Shown: positions 33,617-43,492 of the stretch, in pieces | Position numbering within the stretch: the stretch's first letter is position 1 | Layout: the number at the start of each line of letters is the position of its first letter | Origin: an uncultured Eubacterium sp. | GTDB taxonomy: Bacteria > Bacillota > Clostridia > Oscillospirales > Acutalibacteraceae | DNA: 64,000 nt | Reading direction: 5' to 3' | Assembly: GCA_900539325.1 (NCBI GenBank) | Contig: UQCC01000008.1 | Coordinates: forward strand, 1 to 64,000 | The notes under the pieces: generated by a model | Told to the model about the DNA's origin: nothing | The model's database searches: none | Seen by the model: only the letters and a program-made list of their open reading frames with translations | Made by a program: the position numbers and the translations under genes

Positions 33617-34187
33617 TTTATTAAATTTCCTCCATTTATAATTACGATAATGAATCATCGACTATGTATCTGTCACTTTCTCTGACCGAATTGCAAGACT
33701 TCGCAACAGAAAGAATGGAACAAATCCCGATAACATAATTCTGTCTGCAACGATGAAACATTTCACGCATTATTATTAAAGCACATTTAACAAATAAAAT
33801 CAAGACTGTTAGCATATTAATAACATTGTATTAATTCGGCGAATTTTATTAATTTTTTCGTAACATTTGCACAAACAACCCACATTCACCTTTGTGAATG
33901 TTGCAAGAATTTTTTGCAAAAACCTTGATTTTTTATTAAATAAGGTGTAGTATCCTATTGAAAAGTTCACAAATTGTTTACAATGTTTTTACATTTTGTC
34001 AAAAGATTCGCAAAGTTTTTTGAAGAAAAAATGTACATACAACAACTTGTGGATAAAAGATTGTTTATTGCAAAATATACACAAAATCGGCTGTAAGACA
34101 AACAAAAAATGCAGTGATTTTTACCCGAAAATCGGTTGTTTGTATTATATGTTTGTTAAAATATAGTTATAATTCAGTAAAAACTTA
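33617..34187. other. Long divergent intergenic region between the two giant genes
   Basis: No gene seen. It is A+T-rich. A palindrome ACATTCAC/GTGAATGT lies at 33882-33901. A segment at about 33863-33900 (CATTTGCACAAACAA, later ATTCACCTTTGTG) is also found upstream of the TetR gene at 19532. A perfect DnaA-box-like TGTGGATAA lies at 34048-34056. The minus-strand promoter for the 1998-residue protein must lie here, but I could not fix it. Confidence 0.5.
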
Positions 34188-34216
34188 TTGACTTTGTGTT
34201 CTTAATTTGTTATAAA
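34188..34216 (+). promoter_or_regulatory. Promoter of the 2555-residue protein gene
   Basis: TTGACT (34188-34193), a 17-bp spacer and TATAAA (34211-34216). The start near 34223 gives a leader of about 150 nt. Confidence 0.75.
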
Positions 34217-34243
34217 TAATCTTGGATATTGTTCGTGCATAGG

Positions 34244-34327
34244 GGTATTTTGCGCCAAAATACCAAAAAAGGCGGTGCAAAATGCTTCTGTGATTCCGGT
34301 CACAGCTGTAAAGTGAGTTGCTTTACA
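34244..34327 (+). promoter_or_regulatory. Structured 5' leader with three consecutive hairpins
   Basis: Hairpin 1 is GGTATTTTG (34244-34252) with CAAAATACC (34256-34264). Hairpin 2 is CTGTGA (34288-34293) with TCACAG (34300-34305). Hairpin 3 is TGTAAAG (34307-34313) with CTTTACA (34321-34327). None ends in a T-tract. I do not recognise a known riboswitch class. Confidence 0.6.
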
Positions 34328-34370
34328 CACTTTCGCTGTGAAAATCATTAAAAGAAAAGGAGAGATGATT

Positions 34371-37300
34371 ATGAAAAAAGCGAGCAAAAAGTTACTCAGC
34401 TTCTTCTTAGCTGTAGTAATGATTGTTACATCGTGTTCTGTCGGATTCACTGCTTTTGCAGATGAAAAAACAGGCACAACCGAAAAATATTGGAACGATG
34501 TAACAAGTGCCGACGGTGCATTTGACGCTATCGGTGAAATCGTTAACACTGCACTCCCTACTATTTTGGGAATTCAGATTAACGGTCAAACAATCGGTCA
34601 GTTACTCAAAATGAGCGACGCCGAAGTAAAGAACGCTACACTCCAGGAGGTTGTAGCAAAAGCAAGCCCGTTGTTGGGCAATGCCTTGGGTGCATCAACA
34701 AGTGTCGATGAAAAGACATTTTTGATTAAGCATTCCGCAGACACAGGCATTACAAACGACACAGATTATGCAAAATACGGCAAATATTTTGCATATCTCA
34801 AAGATGTAAACGCAAAAAGCAGTGATGTTAACTTCTATGATTTGTACACATTTTGTGAAAACAATCAGGACAGTAGCAACGCAGATGTGGCAGCGTATTG
34901 CAAAGAAACATTTTCTAAGCTTCAGGCAATGCTTAAAATTGAAAAGGCTGTGTACGATGATTATAGCCAAAAAATCGCAACAGCTGTTACAGCTATGCAG
35001 AACATTGCCAAAGTTGCAGAAGTAAAAAGTGCAATCAAAGCAGGTACTAAGTCTATTGAAGAAATCAATAACATAAATGTATCAGGTGTTACAATCGGCA
35101 GCACTACATACACCGGAACAGTTAACGATGCTAAAAACCTTCCTGAAGTAGAGGCAGGCATTAAACTTGCTCAAGAGCAAATTGCAGCAACAGGCTCAGA
35201 CCTCAAGATTAACACTGTTGCCGAAGCAATCGTTTACTACTATGTATATCCTGTTGACGGCTCAACTGTTCGTTTGACTAATCTTACAGCGGCCGCAGTT
35301 AACTCAACAAGAAAAGGTGTCAACTTCCAAGGTGCATTGCTTTACATCAAGCTTGCACAAGACGGCGGCACACCGATTACCACAAAGAAGATCGGCGGCA
35401 AAGAAGACGAAAAGCTTACATTAAGCAATTATAAAGAAGTTCTTGGAAAATATATTACAGACAGCAACTATAAACCGGGCGAGAACGACTATTACTATAT
35501 TACAAAAGCTGTCTATGAATGTCTCGGCGATTTGCTCCCTAACGGCACATCAATGAGCATGAACAAAACCTATTACAAGCAAATGGATGCATTTGCTTCC
35601 GCTTCATATGAAGCTATCAATAAGGCTATCCTTATGCAAAGCGGTATGACTGCCGAGCAGGCTGAAAAGAAAATTGCAGACGCAAAATTCACTGATGATC
35701 AACTTGCGGCTCTTTACAACAAAGTTGTAGAACTCAAGAAAAAGACTTCCGCAGTAGCTGATTTAAGAAAAGGCATCAATGAGTACATTAAATCAAACGA
35801 ATGTAAAATGTCTGCCGAAGCAAAGAACTATCTCACATTCAAGCAGGCGCTCAAAGATGCAGACTTTAACAATTTTGTCGACACACTCGTAAGTGTTGCA
35901 GGCGAAGACTCAGTAGACTTAAACAACAAAGATTCAGTTAAAGAAGCTGCAGCAAAAGTCAAAGGAATTCAAAACTCAAAAAGTACAGCTTCCGGTTATA
36001 ATCTTAAAAGATTTGTCGGATACAGACACAGCGACACATGCAGTGTAATTGAATTCTTTAATGAAATTGCTTCGGGTTATGTTACAAAAACCGAAATCGG
36101 TTCTGTTGCAAGTGGTATTATCACGAACGATATATCATCACCTTATTATGATTATATTGAAAATAATACTGATAAGGCAGTCACAGAAGGCACAAGCGAC
36201 TACAAGTACAGCTATTCAAACTACACAATGCCGAGTGCAGTTGCTTCCTATTATAATAAGCAACTTGCAGCAAACTCAATTGATGCGGTTAACACAGCAC
36301 TTAACAATACTATCGGCAATCTTTTGGACCCATCAACCGAAACAGGTGCAATGGTTGTTCCTATCATCAACGGCTTGATGGAATCAAAGATTACCTTGTA
36401 TAAGGATGACGGTACCGGCGTTCTCAACGATTTGTGGAAGAACCTCTACAATCAACCAATGGAAACCGTATTTAACCTTCTTCCGACACTTGTAATTCTT
36501 ATTGAAGAAGTTGTATTGCCAATGGTTGTTAATGCCGAAGGTGACGAAAAATATCAAGCTCTTGACGCAATTTTTGAAAATCTTGGCATAACTCTTACTA
36601 AAAAGGACAATAGCGGTGCAATCACAATTCAGAATACTGATATAGGTATTACGGATTCATCATTTGACCTTAACACAATCATTCCGGGTACACTTGCATA
36701 TCTCACAGGTAACAAGGAAAAAGCTCTCAACTATTGCGGAACATACAGCGACTTCCTCAAGAGCAAGGGTTTTGAAAAAGTTGACGGCATAAACGGCGAC
36801 ACAATTATGTTCACAGGTGTTTATGCAGCCGACAAGGCTATCTACGGTCTTGACCTCAAGGCACTTCTTGCAAAGAAAATGGATGCACAACTTGCAACAG
36901 GTCTCAACGAACTTATTGTCGAAGTTGCAAACTTCGCTCTCGAAGCATCGGAAGAATACATCAACGAGTGTGCAACTGGCTCTTCACACGAAGATTACAG
37001 ATACAATGCCAACACATCGGATGACGCTAAGATAACTCAAAGAGGTCTTAACAATATCGCCGTTTCACTTCCGAAACTTCTTGACAAAATCGGTCAAAAG
37101 TTCATTAAAAAGTACGGTGTAAATTCCGATTGGACTCTTCTCTATTCCGGTAAGTTCACAACTAAAGACAAGACTTACAGAGATAAGACAATTACACAGA
37201 CTTACAATGCAGGTCTTGAAGACTTCAAAGCATTAGCTACCGAAAACAATCCTACTGCCGTTCTTGATCAATTTACAAATGCATTTATCGGCACATGGAT

Positions 37301-40300
37301 TAACGGTCTTCTTGACTTAGTTAATGACACGATTTCAACAAACAACAAGCTTACCAACAACATTCCTCTTGTTGCAGGTCTTCTTAACTCTCTCGGCGGA
37401 ATCGGTGAAAAGAGCATCCTCACAGATGCACTCAACGGATTCTTCGACCTTACAAGAAAAGATGACGCATCATTTACCTTTGGTGTACAAAACAGCAAAA
37501 AAGGCTTTGTAGGTTTGTCAAATGAATCGGGTTACTACCTCATTTCAAACATCATATTTAACAAAAACGGTGAAGCAAGAGGTATCATTCCTCTCGTAAA
37601 GAATATTCAGGAATCAAACAAAAAGAATCCTAAATATTCAACATCTTCATCATCAAGCACATCAACGAGTACTTCAACAAGTACAACATCTGCTTCAAAG
37701 AAGCCTACACTTGTTAATTCATCAAAGGCTAATAAGAAGTATGATAAGAGCAAAGTATTAACAAGCAAAAACATTAAAAATGCAAATAGTTTGCTTACAA
37801 AGCTCGACAAGATTCTTGCATCTCTCCTTGATAATTCATCACTCAATGATTTCGCATTGAATTCAAATGAGAACATTCTTGCAGGTGTGCTTACAACTGC
37901 ATCAAATTACATTGGTGAAAAGAATACAAACTATTTACTTACATTATTAGACGAATATCTCAAGGTATTTGATACAACCGCAAAAGACGGCAAGGTTGAT
38001 GCTGACAAGGTATATTCAAACAGCAACCTCTCTAACCTCGTAACAAGCACATATCGTTTGCTTGAAAACATTATTGATTATGTATTCTACGATGCTAAGA
38101 CAGGACTTATCAGAGGCGGCGACAGATATCATTCCGTAACATCGGCTATCAACGGTATCTACTCACCTGACTCTCTTGCTGTTCGTATGACTTCGGTATC
38201 GGCAGCAAATGACCTTAAGTACAAGAAGCACTGGACTGATGTCAAGAGTGTAAACTTCGGCGTTTCAAGCGGTGATAAGTCAGAATTTTACAGTGCACTC
38301 GGTGATGCACTTTCACCTATTGCAGCTGTTTTGGGTGCAGTATTTACATACACCTACACAGACTCATCACAAAAAGATAATCTCTACTCTGCTGTTGTGG
38401 CTCCGGTATTTACGGCAATCGCAAAGCACACAGGTGCAGAGGGTGTAATTTCGGCAGATACATGGAATTCACTCAACGGCAGTCAGCAGCTTATTCAGGG
38501 TATTCTTACTCCGCTTTCAAGCATTCTTACACAATTCTACAAGGCTCCTGCTACATTCCTTGTAAATCTTGTGAGTGCTCTCGGAGATATACTCAATGAC
38601 TCATCAGTAGTAAGCATTATCAACAGCGCTCTCGGTGCAGTTAATAATGTATTCGGCGGAATTAAAATAATAATCGGTAACAGTAATTATTTAAATGCTC
38701 CGTCACTTGTTAATTATCTTGCTTCGCTTATCAGCTCAAAAGTAAGCATAATTGACTCAAATCTCACAATTAATGTTAAACTCCCTGAGAAAGACATTAT
38801 TGTTTCTCTTATCAAGAACATCAAGATCAGCAGCATCAATATGACAGTCGGTCAGCTTGTTGCTCTCAAGACCATTGATTGGAACGCTCTTGCAAATGCA
38901 AGCACACCGGGTGAATCACTTCTCCTCATCTTCTCATATCTTGTAGATGTATTATTGAGTTCACCTGTAATCCTCGGATTGGTTAAGACTGCGGCTCCTG
39001 AAATTGTTAAGTTGCTTGAATCACTTGACCCTGCTCAAATTCTTGCAATCATCAATGCAATCCTTGATGTAACTCAAAGTCCTACAGAAATTTATTGGAC
39101 ATTTAAAGAATATGCCGGCAAGATTACAAGAACATTTGTATATCCTAAGGGCATTACAGCTAAGGAAGCTGACGAGGCAGTAGAAAACCTCGACAAGCTT
39201 GTACAAAATATATTCCCTCTTCTCAAGGAATTGGGTGTACTTGATGCAGAAGACTTGCCTACAGTTGTAAACGGCTTGCTCTTCACAAATGCAAATCTTA
39301 CAAAACTTACAACAACAGTTTACGGCGGTATTTACAGCGCTGCAAAGAAAGCTGATGTTACAGCTCTTCTTAAATCACTCGGTCTTGACTTCTCCCCTAA
39401 GGGCGTAGCAAATATCCTTATGGATTCAAGCTACGGCAGAACATATTCTTCAGCAGCAAACAGATTGAAGAAGGCTAAGAGCTGGAGCAAGGTTAAGAAG
39501 CTCAACTGGGGCTTCAAGGACGGCTCTTCAAAGGCTCAAACAGGATTTGTAAATGCTCTTGCAGCACTTCTTCGTCCTGTAAACGATATACTTTCTGTAT
39601 TCCTTGCAGAAGGCAAAGGTCTTGACATCAACCTTGATGCAAAATCAAAGGCTGAGCTCCTCAAGATGGTTAAGAATATCAATGTTAAGAAGTCGGAAAT
39701 CGGCGGTATCAAGGATACAGACCCATACGGTTGCAAGATTTATCTTGAAATCAAGAACGGCGTTCTTGTTCTTACAGTAGACAGCAAAGCAAGCGATAAG
39801 AATTCAACATTCAAGCTTGATATCAACGGCGTTGCAGCAACATTGCTTGAAATGGATTCGGATGCTGAAGCCGGATTCGGTACAAACGGTTACGAAAATG
39901 CTGTTATCCCGCTTCTTGAAGCATTCCTTTGTGATGATGTTGTAACATATGACGAATACATTTCGGATTATGAAGACGCTAAGGATAACCTCATTATCGA
40001 TGTTCTCAACCCAATCGTTGGTTTGGTTAACAAGGTTCTTGAGGCACCGGGCAGCACATTGACAGCTATCCTTCCAAACCTTGCTTACTTCATTGACAGC
40101 AACGGCTTGGCTCAGGCTGTAAGCAACTTGCTTGCTCCTATCACTTCAAAGAAAGGTGTTATCGGCATCCTCAAGAAGAACGGTATTGATGTTGATAAAC
40201 TCATCAAACAAATCGCCGGAAAGTCACTCGGCAAGATTGTTACAGACGCACTCGGTGTAAATGTTAAGCTTAACCTTAAACTGACAGACCTTTCAAAGTG

Positions 40301-42038
40301 CAACATTCAAGACATTGTTCTTCCTCTTGTTAAGTCAATCCTTAAGAAGAACAAGATTAACATTAAGATTCCTTCATTCACATTTAAAGACATTGCTTCT
40401 CACGGTAAGATTGTTACTGCAAGCAGTGCCGCAAAGAATGCTAAGGGCAAGTACAAGAGATTGATGGTTAAGGCTGACAAGGGCGAAATGTTCGTTGCTC
40501 TTCTCAGATATGTAGGCGATGTACTTATTAAGAATGCAACAACTCTTAACAAGATGCTCGCAAGCATTGACGCTATCAAGAAAAATCAAACAATTAAAGA
40601 CATCCTCAACTGTGTATTCTCTTCACTCAGAGTTGCATCAAAGGATGACATTGTAAGAGCTGTATTCTACTTCCTCACTCAAAACGGTGCTCAGGATTCA
40701 TTCTTCGATTACAGCAACTTCAAGACAAAGAAGTATGACTTCTCATTCGGTAACATGGATGAAGAATTCTGCAGAAAGCTTGCTCCTATGCTTGACGGCT
40801 TGGTTGGCGGACTTCTTGCAGACAAGGGCGGTCTCCTCGGCCTTATCGGCGGTATGGCTTACAAAGATGATGTTATCAGCTCAATTGCCTGCGGCCTTTA
40901 CGGTGCGGTAGACGGAGTTGACCTTGGCGATATGGGCTCACTTTCAGCTCTCCTCGCAAAGACAGGTATCGACTTCTCAACAACAAACGTTGCAAATCTT
41001 CTTACAGATAAGAGATACGGCAAGAAATTCTCTAAGGCTGCAAATGTTATCTCTAAGGCAGGCAGCTGGAAGAATGTTAAGAAAGAAGACCTCAAGTGGG
41101 GCGTTAAGGACAGAGATACATTCCTCAATGCACTCGTAGCAGTTCTTCGTCCGGTTTACGGTGTAGTTGATGTTCTCATTAACAACGGCAACCTCAACCT
41201 CTTCAACATTGTAAGCATTCCGGGTTCAAACGGATACACATCATTTATCGTTCCTCTTCTTGAGGCATTCGGTGTATACAACATCAAGACCCAGTATGAT
41301 TACAGAATGGATATGGAAAAGGCATATGACGCACTTCTCCTTGACATCATCAATCCTCTTTGGGATAAGGTAGAAGATATTCTCAACGCTCCTATCGAAA
41401 TGCTTGCAGACATTCTTCCAAACCTTTCACTCTTCTTTGCAAACAACGGTTTGCTTCAGTTGATTGACAATCTTTTGACTCCTGTATCAGCTCTCCTTGA
41501 TGCAGTTAAGCCAATCATCAATGTAAATGTTGTACTCGATGTACTCAATGTTGATGTAAATGCCCTCCTCGGCAAGATTGGTATCAAGTCAAATGTTAAG
41601 GTTGATGTATATGACCTTAAGGCAACACTTGAACCTGTAATCGGTTCTGACAATGTTGTATCGCTTCTCAACGGCATTCTCAGCACAATCAAGATTAAGG
41701 GTCAGCCGCTCGGCATAGTTCTCCCTGAAATCGATTGGTTCCAGCTTGCAAGCCACGGTAAAGTTATTTCAACAACTTCACAGGTTGCAACATTCGGCAC
41801 AAGAATTGCTGTTCAATCAGACCAGGATGAAACACTCATCGCTGTTCTCAGATACCTCATCAACACAATCAACTACAAAGATAACTACGACATAATCGTT
41901 AACCTCCTCGGCGGACTCCTTGGCGGTATGAGCGACAGTATCGCAGGCGTAGTAGACCAAGTACTCGGTATGCTTAAGGGCGATGCAGATACAGTTATCG
42001 AAAGCCTTGTAGATTTGCTTCAGTCAATCGCAGGCTAA
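34371..42038 (+). CDS. Giant secreted repeat protein
   Basis: A 2555-residue protein with a Sec signal (MKKASKKLLSFFLAVVMIVTS, cleavage after AFA). AGGAGAGATGATT precedes ATG 34371. It is mostly leucine-rich amphipathic helix. A Ser/Thr linker at about 1090-1110 divides it. The C-terminal half has internal repeats of about 290-370 residues. Copy 2 begins LDFSPKGVANIL (about 1671) and copy 3 begins IDFSTTNVANLL (about 2200). Both then have SxAANxxxKAxSWxxVKK, W-G-F/V-K-D, ALxxxLRPV, IxPLLEAF, ILPNLxxFxxxNGL, ASHGK and ALLRY/AVLRY. An earlier diverged copy lies at about 1265. There is no dockerin, LPxTG or enzyme motif. It may be a structural or adhesive surface protein, but the function is unknown. 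Confidence 0.8.
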   Translation: MKKASKKLLSFFLAVVMIVTSCSVGFTAFADEKTGTTEKYWNDVTSADGAFDAIGEIVNTALPTILGIQINGQTIGQLLKMSDAEVKNATLQEVVAKASPLLGNALGASTSVDEKTFLIKHSADTGITNDTDYAKYGKYFAYLKDVNAKSSDVNFYDLYTFCENNQDSSNADVAAYCKETFSKLQAMLKIEKAVYDDYSQKIATAVTAMQNIAKVAEVKSAIKAGTKSIEEINNINVSGVTIGSTTYTGTVNDAKNLPEVEAGIKLAQEQIAATGSDLKINTVAEAIVYYYVYPVDGSTVRLTNLTAAAVNSTRKGVNFQGALLYIKLAQDGGTPITTKKIGGKEDEKLTLSNYKEVLGKYITDSNYKPGENDYYYITKAVYECLGDLLPNGTSMSMNKTYYKQMDAFASASYEAINKAILMQSGMTAEQAEKKIADAKFTDDQLAALYNKVVELKKKTSAVADLRKGINEYIKSNECKMSAEAKNYLTFKQALKDADFNNFVDTLVSVAGEDSVDLNNKDSVKEAAAKVKGIQNSKSTASGYNLKRFVGYRHSDTCSVIEFFNEIASGYVTKTEIGSVASGIITNDISSPYYDYIENNTDKAVTEGTSDYKYSYSNYTMPSAVASYYNKQLAANSIDAVNTALNNTIGNLLDPSTETGAMVVPIINGLMESKITLYKDDGTGVLNDLWKNLYNQPMETVFNLLPTLVILIEEVVLPMVVNAEGDEKYQALDAIFENLGITLTKKDNSGAITIQNTDIGITDSSFDLNTIIPGTLAYLTGNKEKALNYCGTYSDFLKSKGFEKVDGINGDTIMFTGVYAADKAIYGLDLKALLAKKMDAQLATGLNELIVEVANFALEASEEYINECATGSSHEDYRYNANTSDDAKITQRGLNNIAVSLPKLLDKIGQKFIKKYGVNSDWTLLYSGKFTTKDKTYRDKTITQTYNAGLEDFKALATENNPTAVLDQFTNAFIGTWINGLLDLVNDTISTNNKLTNNIPLVAGLLNSLGGIGEKSILTDALNGFFDLTRKDDASFTFGVQNSKKGFVGLSNESGYYLISNIIFNKNGEARGIIPLVKNIQESNKKNPKYSTSSSSSTSTSTSTSTTSASKKPTLVNSSKANKKYDKSKVLTSKNIKNANSLLTKLDKILASLLDNSSLNDFALNSNENILAGVLTTASNYIGEKNTNYLLTLLDEYLKVFDTTAKDGKVDADKVYSNSNLSNLVTSTYRLLENIIDYVFYDAKTGLIRGGDRYHSVTSAINGIYSPDSLAVRMTSVSAANDLKYKKHWTDVKSVNFGVSSGDKSEFYSALGDALSPIAAVLGAVFTYTYTDSSQKDNLYSAVVAPVFTAIAKHTGAEGVISADTWNSLNGSQQLIQGILTPLSSILTQFYKAPATFLVNLVSALGDILNDSSVVSIINSALGAVNNVFGGIKIIIGNSNYLNAPSLVNYLASLISSKVSIIDSNLTINVKLPEKDIIVSLIKNIKISSINMTVGQLVALKTIDWNALANASTPGESLLLIFSYLVDVLLSSPVILGLVKTAAPEIVKLLESLDPAQILAIINAILDVTQSPTEIYWTFKEYAGKITRTFVYPKGITAKEADEAVENLDKLVQNIFPLLKELGVLDAEDLPTVVNGLLFTNANLTKLTTTVYGGIYSAAKKADVTALLKSLGLDFSPKGVANILMDSSYGRTYSSAANRLKKAKSWSKVKKLNWGFKDGSSKAQTGFVNALAALLRPVNDILSVFLAEGKGLDINLDAKSKAELLKMVKNINVKKSEIGGIKDTDPYGCKIYLEIKNGVLVLTVDSKASDKNSTFKLDINGVAATLLEMDSDAEAGFGTNGYENAVIPLLEAFLCDDVVTYDEYISDYEDAKDNLIIDVLNPIVGLVNKVLEAPGSTLTAILPNLAYFIDSNGLAQAVSNLLAPITSKKGVIGILKKNGIDVDKLIKQIAGKSLGKIVTDALGVNVKLNLKLTDLSKCNIQDIVLPLVKSILKKNKINIKIPSFTFKDIASHGKIVTASSAAKNAKGKYKRLMVKADKGEMFVALLRYVGDVLIKNATTLNKMLASIDAIKKNQTIKDILNCVFSSLRVASKDDIVRAVFYFLTQNGAQDSFFDYSNFKTKKYDFSFGNMDEEFCRKLAPMLDGLVGGLLADKGGLLGLIGGMAYKDDVISSIACGLYGAVDGVDLGDMGSLSALLAKTGIDFSTTNVANLLTDKRYGKKFSKAANVISKAGSWKNVKKEDLKWGVKDRDTFLNALVAVLRPVYGVVDVLINNGNLNLFNIVSIPGSNGYTSFIVPLLEAFGVYNIKTQYDYRMDMEKAYDALLLDIINPLWDKVEDILNAPIEMLADILPNLSLFFANNGLLQLIDNLLTPVSALLDAVKPIINVNVVLDVLNVDVNALLGKIGIKSNVKVDVYDLKATLEPVIGSDNVVSLLNGILSTIKIKGQPLGIVLPEIDWFQLASHGKVISTTSQVATFGTRIAVQSDQDETLIAVLRYLINTINYKDNYDIIVNLLGGLLGGMSDSIAGVVDQVLGMLKGDADTVIESLVDLLQSIAG

Positions 42039-42079
42039 TAGTTAATAACTAACGGCTTACAACTGAATACTCAAAACAT

Positions 42080-42110
42080 AAAGGTCATCCTCAATCGAGG
42101 ATGGCCTTTT
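42080..42110 (+). terminator. Intrinsic terminator of the giant repeat protein gene
   Basis: AAAGGTCATCCTC (42080-42092) pairs with GAGGATGGCCTTTT (42097-42110), with one T-G pair. Confidence 0.9.
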
Positions 42111-42197
42111 AGTCTATGATAAAACTCCTGAACTGTGCAAAAGAAAATTCAACCGAATTTGCCTATTCATAAAATATAATTATTTGCACTCAAACAC

Positions 42198-42226
42198 TTG
42201 TATATCGTGCCAAAATTATGTATAAT
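42198..42226 (+). promoter_or_regulatory. Promoter of the Nudix-fusion operon
   Basis: TTGTAT (42198-42203), a 17-bp spacer and TATAAT (42221-42226), 36 bp before the ATG at 42262. Confidence 0.75.
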
Positions 42227-42261
42227 AAAGCCATATATACTTTATACTCGGTGGTGAAAAA

Positions 42262-42978
42262 ATGCTCGGAAAATATGTTAGAGTCAAGATAGAACATCCT
42301 ATCGGCTCAACTGACGAAGCGGGCTACACCTATCCATTAAATTTCGGCACTGTATACAATACAGAAAATCAGGATGCGTTTGTTATGGGCATCCATCATC
42401 CCGTTCGCAATTTTGACGGCAGAGTTATTGCCATATTGAGCGACAGAAAGAAAAATCATTACATTTGGGTTGTTGCGCCGAAAAGTACCCGCTTCATAAT
42501 CAACGACATCAAGGAATACATTGATGTTGAAAAAGACTTCCCTACTTACAGACTTGACTGCCTTTATGAATGCAGTTGCGGAGCAGTCGTTTTTAGGGAC
42601 ATAAAAGGCGAAGTGCGATACCTTTTAATCAAAAACAATCGCTCGGCTCATTGGGGCTTTCCAAAGGGTCATATCGAACCGGGAGAAACTCCCGAAGAAA
42701 CCGCATACCGTGAGGTGCTTGAAGAAACAGGGCTTCACATTAATTTGATTGACGGCTTCAGCTGTGTGTCAAAATACAAAATCCGTGACAAGATTGACAA
42801 AATGGTTACCATTTTTGTCGGCACAACACAAGACACTTCAACCGTTATTCAAAAAGAAGAAATTGAAGATTATATTTGGCTGACCTACGACAAGGCAATG
42901 AATCTGCTAAAGTTTGAAAATGACAAAAACATTCTTTCGGGTGCATATAATTTTCTTAATGAACACAATATAATTTAA
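42262..42978 (+). CDS. Pyrophosphatase-like domain fused to a Nudix hydrolase
   Basis: A 238-residue cytosolic protein. The N-terminal 100 residues (KYVRVKIEHPIGS, YTYPLNFGTVY, DAFVMGIHHPVRNFDGRVIAI, WVVAP) resemble a shortened inorganic-pyrophosphatase-like domain. The C-terminal domain (about 105-238) has a complete Nudix box, GHIEPGETPEETAYREVLEETG, with REVLEE for metal binding. It is closest in feel to diadenosine-tetraphosphate-type hydrolases. It likely cleaves a nucleoside diphosphate-linked compound; the substrate is unknown. It heads a run of four close genes to 46373 and has a strong promoter. Confidence 0.85.
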   Translation: MLGKYVRVKIEHPIGSTDEAGYTYPLNFGTVYNTENQDAFVMGIHHPVRNFDGRVIAILSDRKKNHYIWVVAPKSTRFIINDIKEYIDVEKDFPTYRLDCLYECSCGAVVFRDIKGEVRYLLIKNNRSAHWGFPKGHIEPGETPEETAYREVLEETGLHINLIDGFSCVSKYKIRDKIDKMVTIFVGTTQDTSTVIQKEEIEDYIWLTYDKAMNLLKFENDKNILSGAYNFLNEHNII

Positions 42979-42988
42979 AGGTGATTTT

Positions 42989-43492
42989 ATGCACGAGTTT
43001 GTTACGACTTTTCAAGAATTCTTAACCTCACACGGTATCCCTGATTGGCTTGTTGTTTTCATCATATCCGTCTGCCCTGTTTTGGAATGCAGACTCGGTA
43101 TGTTCACTGCAATCAGCCTGCTTCAAATGAACATCTTTAAAGGCTTCATAATCAGCTTTTTAGGTAACATATTACCTATTCCGTTCATTCTGCTCCTCAT
43201 AAACAAGATTTTTGAGTGGCTCAAAAAAGTTCCGGGAATAAACAAGCCGATTTACTGGCTTGAAGAAAAGACCTTGAAAAAAAGAGATAAGATTGACAAA
43301 TACGGCATTTGGGGATTGCTCATTTTTGTTGCCATTCCGTTGCCGGGAACAGGTGCTTGGACAGGTTCGCTCCTTGCCTCCCTCCTCCATCTCGACAGAA
43401 AAAAGAGCTTCGGCGTAATCTGCTTGGGTGTTTTCTGTGCCGGAGTGATAATGACGGTTTTGTCAAAAGTATTTAATATGGCAGTATTTTGA
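42989..43492 (+). CDS. Small multidrug-export family membrane protein (COG2426-like)
   Basis: A 167-residue protein with about four to five hydrophobic segments. PVLECRLGMFTAISLL near the N-terminus, NILPIPFILLLI and AIPLPGTGAWTGSLLASLL are typical of the conserved Sm_multidrug_ex family, whose transport role is weakly established. It lies 10 bp after the Nudix gene and overlaps the following ATG by 1 bp (TGATG), so all are co-transcribed and translationally coupled. Confidence 0.85.
   Translation: MHEFVTTFQEFLTSHGIPDWLVVFIISVCPVLECRLGMFTAISLLQMNIFKGFIISFLGNILPIPFILLLINKIFEWLKKVPGINKPIYWLEEKTLKKRDKIDKYGIWGLLIFVAIPLPGTGAWTGSLLASLLHLDRKKSFGVICLGVFCAGVIMTVLSKVFNMAVF

Noticed and set aside
33206..33685. 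A 159-codon Cys/Asn-rich plus-strand frame at the start of the 1998-residue gene
   Set aside because: It is the antisense shadow of the signal peptide and first domain; its composition mirrors codon usage of the sense gene.
34048..34056. Replication origin suggested by a TGTGGATAA DnaA box
   Set aside because: It is a single box, with no cluster and no dnaA, dnaN or AT-rich unwinding element arrangement; the match can occur by chance.
34244..34327. A c-di-GMP or other known riboswitch in the giant gene leader
   Set aside because: The conserved core bases of the known classes I can recall are absent. I report it only as a structured leader.
37639..37710. Repetitive tcaacaagtac-like DNA as a possible CRISPR or tandem repeat
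   Set aside because: It encodes a Ser/Thr linker within the giant protein in frame; there are no spacers of equal length.
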